Part shown: in pieces, positions 14,728-22,162 of the stretch
How the letters are laid out: the number at the start of each line of letters is the position of its first letter
Numbering within the stretch: position 1 is the stretch's first letter
Assembly: GCA_024408085.1 (NCBI GenBank)
Contig: JAKSVH010000003.1
Location: forward strand, 81,157 to 127,894
Source: Bacilli bacterium
Lineage (GTDB): Bacteria > Bacillota_I > Bacilli_A > RFN20 > CAG-826
DNA length: 46,738 bases
Direction of reading: 5' to 3'
Program-made: the position numbers and the translations under genes
The notes under the pieces: generated by a model
What the model was told of the DNA's origin: nothing
Databases searched by the model: none
Seen by the model: only the letters and a program-made list of their open reading frames with translations

Positions 14728-14945
14728 AATAAAAAGCGTCCCTATTTAAGGACGCTATTAACGCGGTACCACCTTAATTTATAACCAAATGGTTATACTC
14801 TCAAGTACTCGTAACGTGAGCATTCGTCTACATTGGTTTGTAGAAGCTCAGAAGTGGTATTAGCGAATTTCTCATAGGAACCTTTCACCTTACGTTCCCT
14901 CTCTAGATGAGAAGTTTTCGTTAACGTGTCTTCGTCAACGCCAAC
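14728..14945 (-). promoter_or_regulatory. T-box riboswitch (threonine) controlling thrS
   Basis: On the minus strand the conserved T-box AAGGTGGTACCGCG lies at 14762-14775, followed by a terminator stem AGCGTCC/GGACGCT (14735-14741 with 14750-14756) and TTTTT. The Stem I region contains AATACCACTTCTGAGC with a threonine codon ACC at 14856-14858 in the specifier position. A promoter, TTGATT (14972-14977), 17 bases, TATATT (14949-14954), overlaps the stop codon of the upstream ROK gene. Uncharged tRNA(Thr) should stabilise the antiterminator and raise thrS expression. Confidence 0.9.
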
Positions 14946-14973
14946 AATAATATATTCCTATTTAGAATATAAA

Positions 14974-15813
14974 TCAAATAATTTTCGCACATTGTAGTGC
15001 GTAGACGCCTGCACCCATTAGTCCAGCGCCCTCAGAAAAGTAACATTCTTTAATCAAAACATTTGGATTATCCGAACGAATTCTGTCAAAGAACATATCT
15101 TTTGCTTTCATAAGTCCGCCTGTGAAAACCATAATGTCTGGTTGGTAAGAATCTGACATAAGTTTGATGTATTGATTTAAAACTTTAACCCATTCGTTAA
15201 GTAGTTCAACTCCATCTCTTTCTTCATATCTAGCAGACTCAAACATTTCTTTTGCAGATTTGATGTTTTTTCCATTCATTTTTGCGAACTTTTCAATGTT
15301 GCAACCACCGATAGTTTCAAACTCAATCATCTGGCCTTTCCAGTTGAATAAAGTGTGGCCAACTTCAGTGACATAATCTTGAATTTTTTTATCAACGCAA
15401 AGAGCGCCTCCAAGACCTGTAGAAATGGTTACAAAAAAGACTCTATCAAATTTCTTTCCAGCGCCTAAGTAGGCTTCGCCTAAACAAGCAACTTGTGCAT
15501 CGTTTCTGAGGTAGACTGGAAGGTTAAATTCTTTCTTTAAAATTTCACCAAAATCAATGTCTCCAATATGAACATTTGGAAGGACAATAATTTTACCTGT
15601 TTCTGGGTTAACAACACCTGGTACTCCAGCGCCGATTGCAACGACATCTTCGAGTGGAAATTGTTTGATCATTTCAATGCAGTTTTCCATGAACTTTTCT
15701 TTGCTTCCAGCTGGGGTTGGAGTGACTAAATCTTTCTCGACTTCAAAGCGAGAATTGATAAGAGCTAATCTGGTGTTTGTGCCACCGATATCAAATGCGA
15801 GTACTTTTCTCAT
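14974..15813 (-). CDS. ROK-family sugar kinase (glucokinase-like)
   Basis: 279 aa from the ATG at 15813; an in-frame TTG two codons earlier is less likely. The N-terminal phosphate loop is FDIGGTNTRLALI, the ROK core contains GVPGVVNPETG, LRNDAQVACLGEAYLGAG and STGLGGALCV, and FTGGLM sits near the C-terminus. It should phosphorylate glucose or another hexose with ATP in the cytoplasm. The usual ROK zinc motif (CGCxGCxE) is not present: after the conserved GH the sequence reads TLFNWKGQMIEFETIGGCNIE with one cysteine. The promoter TTGAAA (15844-15849), 16 bases, TATAAT (15822-15827) ends eight bases before the ATG and no ribosome site is seen, so translation is probably leaderless. Confidence 0.85.
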   Translation of the reverse strand: MRKVLAFDIGGTNTRLALINSRFEVEKDLVTPTPAGSKEKFMENCIEMIKQFPLEDVVAIGAGVPGVVNPETGKIIVLPNVHIGDIDFGEILKKEFNLPVYLRNDAQVACLGEAYLGAGKKFDRVFFVTISTGLGGALCVDKKIQDYVTEVGHTLFNWKGQMIEFETIGGCNIEKFAKMNGKNIKSAKEMFESARYEERDGVELLNEWVKVLNQYIKLMSDSYQPDIMVFTGGLMKAKDMFFDRIRSDNPNVLIKECYFSEGAGLMGAGVYALQCAKII

Positions 15814-15863
15814 ACGCAACTATTATAGTAAATATAAAATATTTTTCAATTGTGGGAAACTCG

Positions 15864-15978
15864 GTGGATAACTTAGTTATATATTTAAAAAGTTTCGATA
15901 AAATGTGAAGAAAGTAAATTTTTGATGTAGATAAGTTATCCACAATTTCCAAAAAGTTAAGAATTCATCGAAACTTTT
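15864..15978. promoter_or_regulatory. Interleaved inverted repeats with DnaA boxes between ROK kinase and dnaB
   Basis: Two 12-bp inverted repeats interleave. GTGGATAACTTA (15864-15875) is matched by TAAGTTATCCAC (15932-15943), and AAAAGTTTCGAT (15888-15899) by ATCGAAACTTTT (15967-15978). The first pair carries DnaA-box sequence: TTATCCACA at 15936-15944 on the plus strand is a perfect consensus, and TTATCCACC on the minus strand at 15863-15871 has one mismatch. The block lies between the two divergent promoters, so DnaA and a second unknown regulator may control dnaB-dnaI and possibly the kinase. Confidence 0.7.
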
Positions 15979-15980
15979 GT

Positions 15981-16009
15981 TTGATTTTAGGTATTCTTTT
16001 TGATAGATT
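15981..16009 (+). promoter_or_regulatory. Promoter of dnaB-dnaI
   Basis: TTGATT (15981-15986), 17 bases, TAGATT (16004-16009), ending 11 bases before the ATG with no Shine-Dalgarno between. A very short leader is expected. Confidence 0.5.
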
Positions 16010-16020
16010 ATTAACCACTT

Positions 16021-17274
16021 ATGGATTACATATCAAAGAACGACTATTATGAAATAAGATTCGCATCAATGATTACAAACGTTGATAAAGATACGCTTCT
16101 CGAGCTTTATCAACCTCTTATTGGTGCAGCAGCATGTGCTCTTTATTTAACTATGTTAAAGCAAAAGAGAAATGCTGATGGTGGAACTATTTTCAAAATG
16201 GAACAGCTTCTTAAGACAATGCAATTAAGTGCAGATTCTTTATTAAGTGCACGTCATTATCTAGAAGCAGTTGGTTTAATTCGCACTTTTGAGTCTAAAT
16301 CCGAAGATGTACGTTGTTACATTTATCAAGTCTTTTCACCAAAATCACCAAAAGCCTTCTTTGAAGACGTCTTATTTAGCGGTCTTCTTATTCAGGCTGT
16401 TGGGGATAAGGAAGCAAAAAGACTTGCAAACAAGTACAAAGTAAATCTAACAATTCCAGAAGAATACAAAGAAGTTTCAGCTTCCTTTGTTGATGTTTAT
16501 AAACCAAATTATGATGATCCAGCATTTTTCAAAACATTTGGTCATCAAATCATTGGTAGAGACCACGGAAGAGCACAACTTACATTCAATCATGACCTTT
16601 TCTTTAAATATATAGGAGAAAACTCAGAACTTGATGCTTCTCAATTTAAGAAAAAAGACATGAAGGAAATTGAAAGACTTGCAACATTGTTTGGATTAAA
16701 TGAAAAACAAATGGCAAATATTGTTGTAAAAGAATATTGGGTCAATGGTTCCTTGCACCTTGAATTTGATAAAATCAAAAATAGAGCGGAAGAAGAAATT
16801 AAAGTTAATGTTACTCCAGTAAATGAAAAATCAAATGTATCTGGAGACAGCGATCTCGCTAGTAAAATCCAAATGATGGATGAAGTCGCACCAGCAAAGT
16901 TCCTTCAATACTTACAAAACGGAACAAAACCAGCAAGAAGTGATATTAATATCATTAATTCACTTTCTAAAGATTATGGTTTCGGAAATGGTATAATAAA
17001 CGTAATTGTAGATTACGTCTTAAATAAAAATAGCAATGTTCTCTCTAAGAACTATTGCGAAAAGATTGCATCCTCTCTCGCTAGAGAAGGTTGCAAATCA
17101 ACCGTAGACGCAATGAATTATTTAAATAAGATAAGCGTCAAGGTTACTAAAAAGGTTTCACCAAAGAAACCTGCCGCAGTTAATATTGAAGAAGAGGAAA
17201 CAGATGAAGATGTTTCCCTCGATGAAATTAACGCATTAATTGGAGAAGTGGAGGTAAAGAAGAATGTCAGATGA
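16021..17274 (+). CDS. dnaB: Replication initiation/membrane attachment protein DnaB (Bacillota type)
   Basis: 417 aa. The N-terminal winged-helix domain has the typical LYQPLIGAAACALYLTM pattern of Bacillus-type DnaB (related to DnaD), followed by a helical region with the PxxFLQYLQNGTKPARSD segment and a C-terminal DnaD-like domain (VIDYVLN-type helices, about 325-375). It is not the hexameric helicase. In Bacilli it works with DnaD and DnaI to load the replicative helicase at the origin and at restarted forks. The gene ends in TGA overlapping the dnaI start by 11 bases, so translation is coupled. No ribosome site is seen at its own start. Confidence 0.85.
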   Translation: MDYISKNDYYEIRFASMITNVDKDTLLELYQPLIGAAACALYLTMLKQKRNADGGTIFKMEQLLKTMQLSADSLLSARHYLEAVGLIRTFESKSEDVRCYIYQVFSPKSPKAFFEDVLFSGLLIQAVGDKEAKRLANKYKVNLTIPEEYKEVSASFVDVYKPNYDDPAFFKTFGHQIIGRDHGRAQLTFNHDLFFKYIGENSELDASQFKKKDMKEIERLATLFGLNEKQMANIVVKEYWVNGSLHLEFDKIKNRAEEEIKVNVTPVNEKSNVSGDSDLASKIQMMDEVAPAKFLQYLQNGTKPARSDINIINSLSKDYGFGNGIINVIVDYVLNKNSNVLSKNYCEKIASSLAREGCKSTVDAMNYLNKISVKVTKKVSPKKPAAVNIEEEETDEDVSLDEINALIGEVEVKKNVR

Positions 17275-18184
17275 ATTAAAAACATTTAATCCAAAAGATA
17301 TCATTCAAGATAAGATTGATATGAAATCTTATGCTGAAAAACTTTTAGATGCTCTTCGCGCCGACACTGAAGTTTATGAATTAATTAAACCTTTAGGTTT
17401 AACTAATAGAGAAGTTCGCGAAAATATTGGAAGACTCAATGATTTCAGAGAGGATTACAATATTTGTAAGAACTGCCCAGGATATGACAAATGTCCAAAG
17501 GCTGAAAAACATATTTCAACCTATGTTTGTAAAGATGGAAACTATCTCACAACAAGATGTGAGCCATGTAAGAAAGCAATTGAAAAAGCTAAGATTGACG
17601 CAAAGTATGTATTCAGCGATTTCCCAGCAGAATGGAAACAATCTACTCTCAAGAAATTAGATCTTAGCGAAAACAGAAGACCACTTATTAAAGAATTCGT
17701 TAATATCGTTAAAGGAAAATCGAATCGTTGGTTATTTGTAACTGGAAATCATAAGGTTGGAAAATCATATGTTTTAGTTACATTTGCAAATGAATTTATT
17801 GCAATGGGACTTGGTCAGGTTGGTGTTATCAATGCTGTTACTAAGTTCAAAGAACTTGCAGACATTTCATTCAAACAAAAAGAATACTTTAATGAACAAG
17901 TTCACGCATTATGCACACTTCCATTACTTATCATTGATGACTTTGGTGAAGAATACAAAAATGAATTCATTCGCGACTCAATTGTCATTCCAATCTTAAG
18001 CGAAAGAAATCACAACAATTTACCAACATTCTTCTCATCAGATTTTACAGTTAAAGAAATCGAAAGACTTTATTCTGTTGGCAAAAACGGTGGTGAAATC
18101 CGTGGAAAACAATTAGGAAAAATTATTCTCGAAATGGCTGAGAAAGAATTTGACCTAACAGGTGCATCTATTTACAAAAAATAG
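17264..18184 (+). CDS. dnaI: Primosomal helicase loader DnaI
   Basis: 306 aa. The N-terminal domain has the cysteine cluster Cys68, Cys71, Cys77, Cys89, Cys99, Cys102, which fits the zinc-binding helicase-contact domain of DnaI. The C-terminal AAA+ domain has Walker A GNHKVGKS (161-168) and Walker B LLIIDDFGEE. It loads the hexameric replicative helicase as an ATP-dependent clamp loader. GGAGGT lies nine bases before the start within the dnaB coding end. Its 3' end overlaps that of the convergent fpg-coaE gene by 17 bases. Confidence 0.9.
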   Translation: MSDELKTFNPKDIIQDKIDMKSYAEKLLDALRADTEVYELIKPLGLTNREVRENIGRLNDFREDYNICKNCPGYDKCPKAEKHISTYVCKDGNYLTTRCEPCKKAIEKAKIDAKYVFSDFPAEWKQSTLKKLDLSENRRPLIKEFVNIVKGKSNRWLFVTGNHKVGKSYVLVTFANEFIAMGLGQVGVINAVTKFKELADISFKQKEYFNEQVHALCTLPLLIIDDFGEEYKNEFIRDSIVIPILSERNHNNLPTFFSSDFTVKEIERLYSVGKNGGEIRGKQLGKIILEMAEKEFDLTGASIYKK

Positions 18185-19553
18185 AATCAAGTTGTTTATA
18201 TAAATTAGCGACGTCTTTATCATTTTTGATAACGTATGTCGCTTTTTTCTTATTTTCAGTGTGATAATTTTTATTTAAAGTTAAAGAAGAATCGACTTCA
18301 GAACCTCTAGCTTTTAAGTGTTCGATTTGTGATTGTTTACTTGCATCAACATAGATGATTTTATCGCAAAGTAAATCAAGTCCAGATTCAAAAAGTAGTG
18401 GAGCTTCTACAACGATTGGTTTCTTAGAATTTTTAATTTCTTTTTCGACAATTTCAGCAACTTTTGAATGAACGATTTTTTCTAATCTTGTCTTCTTGTT
18501 TGGGTTGGAAATTAAGAAGCTTCTTAACCAATCACGATCAATATCGCCTTTAGAAATTTTTAAGTCTGGAATGAACTTTTTAATCTCTTTTTGGATTGAT
18601 GGTTGTTTATATAAAATATGCACGATTTCGTCGGTATTTTGCACAAAATACCCGTGTTTTCCCAAGTATTTTGATACAGTTGACTTTCCAGTTCCGATAG
18701 GTCCAGTGACACCAATAACCTCTTTGATTGTAGGATTCTTTTGGCAATGTGGACAGTATGTTGTGCCACGTCCGTTAACGAAAATTTTTCTTAATTTGCA
18801 ACCGCATTTTGGACAAGTTCCATCTTTCTTTCCGTAGACTTTGAGGTTAACTTGGAAGTTACCAGAAATGCCTTCTTTTGGATGATAAGATTTGATTGTT
18901 GAACCACCGGCCCTAATTGCTGCATTTAAAACATCTATTGAAGCTTTCCAGATTTCATTAAGTTGCTTTTTAGAAACTAGTTTTGCAGGAGTTTCTGGAT
19001 GAACTTTAGTTGCAAACAAAACTTCATCGACATAGATGTTTCCAAGACCAGACATAATGCTTTGATCTAAAAGTGCAGTTTTAATTGCAATTGATTTGTT
19101 TTTGAATGCCTTCTCAAGAAGTTTAGAATCCTTCATCATAAAAGGATCTGGGCCAACCTTTGATAGTGGTTCTTCCTTCATATAATCTTCTAAAGAAGAT
19201 AATTTTATTCTTCCAAATCTTCTTGTGTCATTATAAATAAGTTTTGTCCCATCATTAAAATGGAAGACAACTAAATCATGTTTTGTTATTTTTTCTTTCT
19301 CATCTTTAAGGAAGTATTTTCCTTCCATTCTGAGGTGAGAAATCATAACTTTGTTATTGGTTAAATAGAAGATAATAAATTTGCCAACTCTACCGAAGTC
19401 ACTGATGGTTTCATTGATTAATGATTTTGCAAACTCTTTTGAATCACCATCAATTGTTTGCTGTCTTAAAACATCAACACTTGTAATGGTTTTTCCAAGT
19501 GTCATTTCATTTAGAATGTTTTTAACAGTTTCGACTTCTGGTAATTCTGGCAT
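18168..19553 (-). CDS. Fused formamidopyrimidine-DNA glycosylase (Fpg/MutM) and dephospho-CoA kinase (CoaE)
   Basis: 461 aa in one open frame. Residues 1-274 are a complete Fpg: catalytic Pro2 and Glu3 (MPELPEVE), a helix-two-turn-helix region, and the C-terminal zinc finger CPKCG...NGRGTTYCPHCQ with the conserved Arg. It removes 8-oxoguanine and nicks the abasic site. Residues 275-461 are CoaE, with Walker A GPIGTGKS, DEIVH, and EAPLLFESG; it makes CoA from dephospho-CoA and ATP. The usual CoaE lid Arg/Gln pattern is weak (LTLNKNYHTENKKK), so kinase activity is less certain. No ATG or ribosome site lies at the junction (near 18731). polA, mutM and coaE are neighbours in many Bacillota, so loss of one stop codon explains the fusion. 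The start follows the polA stop by two bases. Confidence 0.9.
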   Translation of the reverse strand: MPELPEVETVKNILNEMTLGKTITSVDVLRQQTIDGDSKEFAKSLINETISDFGRVGKFIIFYLTNNKVMISHLRMEGKYFLKDEKEKITKHDLVVFHFNDGTKLIYNDTRRFGRIKLSSLEDYMKEEPLSKVGPDPFMMKDSKLLEKAFKNKSIAIKTALLDQSIMSGLGNIYVDEVLFATKVHPETPAKLVSKKQLNEIWKASIDVLNAAIRAGGSTIKSYHPKEGISGNFQVNLKVYGKKDGTCPKCGCKLRKIFVNGRGTTYCPHCQKNPTIKEVIGVTGPIGTGKSTVSKYLGKHGYFVQNTDEIVHILYKQPSIQKEIKKFIPDLKISKGDIDRDWLRSFLISNPNKKTRLEKIVHSKVAEIVEKEIKNSKKPIVVEAPLLFESGLDLLCDKIIYVDASKQSQIEHLKARGSEVDSSLTLNKNYHTENKKKATYVIKNDKDVANLYKQLDSIFCK

Positions 19554-19555
19554 TG

Positions 19556-22162
19556 TTATTTAGCATCGTACCAAGTGCGACCATAACCTCCATCAACTTC
19601 AAGTTTAACATCTAACTTCATGGCGTTTTCCATGATATTTTTTACTAAATCGTAGACTTTTTCTTTTTCATTGTTTGGAACTTTGATTAAGAGTTCGTCG
19701 TGGATTTGGCAAATAATTTTTGATTCAAGATTGTTTTCTTTGAGTGCTCTATTCACCTTGATCATAGCAATCTTGATTAAGTCAGCAGCAGTGCCTTGAA
19801 TTGGTGCATTCATTGCTGCACGTCTAGCGAATTCACGTACTTGATAATTTGTATCGTGAATTTCACGTAAATATCTTCTTCTACCTAATAAGGTAGAGAC
19901 ATAAGATTTTTCGTTAACTTCGTCTGAAACTTTTCTAAAGTACTCGCTGATTTCTGGATAGGCATCATAAAAACTTGAAATTATTTCCTTCGCTTCTTTT
20001 CTAGAGCAATCAATTTGCTCTGCTAAACCGAAATCAGAGATTCCGTAGATAATTCCAAAGTTAACAGCTTTTGCTCTTCTTCTTTCAAGTGGAGTTGGGT
20101 TTTCAGTTTTGAAAACTCTTCTTGCAGTTGCTGAGTGAATATCTTCTCCTGATTCGAAAACATTTTGAAGTGCTTTACAACCAGAAAGTGATGCAAGAAT
20201 TCTTAATTCAATTTGTGAGTAGTCGAGTGAAAGAATTGAATAATTTTCGTCATCATAATAGAAAGCTTTTCTAATAAGTTTCCCTTCTTCATCACGAACA
20301 GAAATATTTTGTAAATTTGGTTCACTTGAAGAGAGTCTTCCTGTTTGAGTTAAAGCTTGGTTAAAGATGGCGTGGAGTTTTCCATCACCATGGATGTGAG
20401 CAATCAAACCATCAACATAAGTTGAGAGTAATTTTGCATATTTTCTATATAATAGAATTTCACTAACAATTGGGTGTTTATCAAGTAAATTTTTAAGTGC
20501 ATCAACAGATGTTGACATCTTCTTGTCTTGTGAAGGAAGTTGTAATTTGTTGTAAAGAATTTCGCCAACTTGTTTTGGAGAATCAATGTTGAACTCTTCG
20601 CCAGCCATTTCATAAACTCTTGCAGCAATATTTTTGAGATTAACTTTAAAGTTTTCTCCCATCTTTTCTAAGACATCAGCGTGGATTGGGAAACCTTCAA
20701 TTTCCATTTCTGCTAAAACTGATGCAAGAGGAATATCAACTTCTTCATAAAGTTTTCTACATTGCAATTGTTCAAGTTCAGAGAAGATCTTATTTGCAAA
20801 TTTCTTTGAATAGAAAGCAAGTTTTGCAGTTCTTTCCGGATTTGAATTATCAAATAATGAAAGTGCATCTTCCTTAGTCGAAGAAATGTCTGCACCAAAG
20901 TAATGCATGATTGATTCAGCATTATTATTTAAGGTTGAATCGAGCAAGTAACCAGCAAGAAGAATATCAAAATATAAACCTTCAATTTGAATTCCTTCGT
21001 GGGCTAATGCACCTTTGATTGCCTTGTAATCATAACAGTATTTTTTAATGTCTGGATTTTTCAAAATATCCAGGAATTCAGGGGAATTTTTGAAATTTTC
21101 CTCTTTAATGTAAACAATTTTTGATGGAGTAGCGATGGCCATTCCATAGATAACTGCCTCATGATAGTTGCCTGGTTCAATGTCTAAAGCAATGGCAATT
21201 TCATCACCAACATTGATGCCTTTAAGTGAATCAACTTCTTCATATTTGATTTCGTCATCTTCTTCATAACTCATACGTTTTAAGTTTTGAGGAAGCCTAT
21301 TAAGAAGTTGTTTCATATCAAGGTGTGAACAGAAAGAATTAATCTTTGAGAATTCATAACCTTGATAAACAATGTCATCAAGTCCAAATGGAAGTTCAAC
21401 GTTTGTTTGAATTTGTGCCATTTCATAGCAATGTCTTCCAAGATCTTGGTTTGCAACAATTGATTCACCAACTTTAGATTTCATTGTCTTAGCAGCTTCA
21501 ACAATTGCTTCGAATGAACCATAATCTTGAATCAGCTTAACAGCGGTTTTATCACCAACTCCTGGTATACCAGGAAGGTTATCGGATGAGTCACCACGTA
21601 GACCTTTATAGTCAATAATTTGAAGTGGTGAGAAACCGTATTTTGCAGGCATGGTTTCGGTATTCATAATATCGATGTTTGACATGCCGGTTTTAATAAT
21701 GTGAATTGAGACGTGTTCATCAATTAATTGGAGGAAGTCTCTATCAGAGGTGTAGACAATAACTTCTTTGCCAGCAGCACCAGCCATTTTAGCAACAGTG
21801 CCGCAAATATCATCAGCTTCAAAACCTTCTTTTTCGAACCAGAAAATGTTCAAGCATTTTAAAAATTCTCTTGCGAGCGGCATTTGAATCTTAAGTTCTT
21901 CTGGACAAGGTTTTCTATTTGCTTTGTAGTTTTCGTCTTCTTTATGTCTAAAGGTTTGATGTCCTGTATCAAAACCCACAAATAAAGAATCGCCTTCTTT
22001 CAATCCCTTAAGGATTGTATTAATCATATTGGAAAATGCAAAAACGCCATTAGTAGGAGTTCCATCATGAGATCTCATAAGTTCTCCACCAGACATTGCT
22101 GCAGTGGCGTAGTAAGCTCTAAAAAGAAGTGAGTTACCATCAACAATATAAACTTTATTCAT
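19556..22162 (-). CDS. polA: DNA polymerase I
   Basis: 868 aa. The N-terminal 5'-3' exonuclease domain is intact (FEADDICG, YTSDRDFLQ, GDSSDNLPGIPGVGDKTA). The middle domain has the 3'-5' exonuclease fold, but the DEDD residues are altered (LDIEPGN in place of the DTE motif), so proofreading is probably absent, as in Bacillus Pol I. The polymerase domain shows motif A LDYSQIELR (Asp647), motif B RRRAKAVNFGIIYG with Lys and Phe, and motif C QIHDELL (Asp822). It processes Okazaki fragments and fills repair gaps. GGAGG precedes the start, which overlaps the end of dnaE by eight bases. Confidence 0.95.
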   Translation of the reverse strand: MNKVYIVDGNSLLFRAYYATAAMSGGELMRSHDGTPTNGVFAFSNMINTILKGLKEGDSLFVGFDTGHQTFRHKEDENYKANRKPCPEELKIQMPLAREFLKCLNIFWFEKEGFEADDICGTVAKMAGAAGKEVIVYTSDRDFLQLIDEHVSIHIIKTGMSNIDIMNTETMPAKYGFSPLQIIDYKGLRGDSSDNLPGIPGVGDKTAVKLIQDYGSFEAIVEAAKTMKSKVGESIVANQDLGRHCYEMAQIQTNVELPFGLDDIVYQGYEFSKINSFCSHLDMKQLLNRLPQNLKRMSYEEDDEIKYEEVDSLKGINVGDEIAIALDIEPGNYHEAVIYGMAIATPSKIVYIKEENFKNSPEFLDILKNPDIKKYCYDYKAIKGALAHEGIQIEGLYFDILLAGYLLDSTLNNNAESIMHYFGADISSTKEDALSLFDNSNPERTAKLAFYSKKFANKIFSELEQLQCRKLYEEVDIPLASVLAEMEIEGFPIHADVLEKMGENFKVNLKNIAARVYEMAGEEFNIDSPKQVGEILYNKLQLPSQDKKMSTSVDALKNLLDKHPIVSEILLYRKYAKLLSTYVDGLIAHIHGDGKLHAIFNQALTQTGRLSSSEPNLQNISVRDEEGKLIRKAFYYDDENYSILSLDYSQIELRILASLSGCKALQNVFESGEDIHSATARRVFKTENPTPLERRRAKAVNFGIIYGISDFGLAEQIDCSRKEAKEIISSFYDAYPEISEYFRKVSDEVNEKSYVSTLLGRRRYLREIHDTNYQVREFARRAAMNAPIQGTAADLIKIAMIKVNRALKENNLESKIICQIHDELLIKVPNNEKEKVYDLVKNIMENAMKLDVKLEVDGGYGRTWYDAK

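Noticed and set aside
15864-15978. Chromosomal origin of replication
   Set aside because: Only one perfect and one near-perfect DnaA box are present, with no dnaA or dnaN gene nearby and no clear unwinding element. Control of dnaB-dnaI explains the boxes better.
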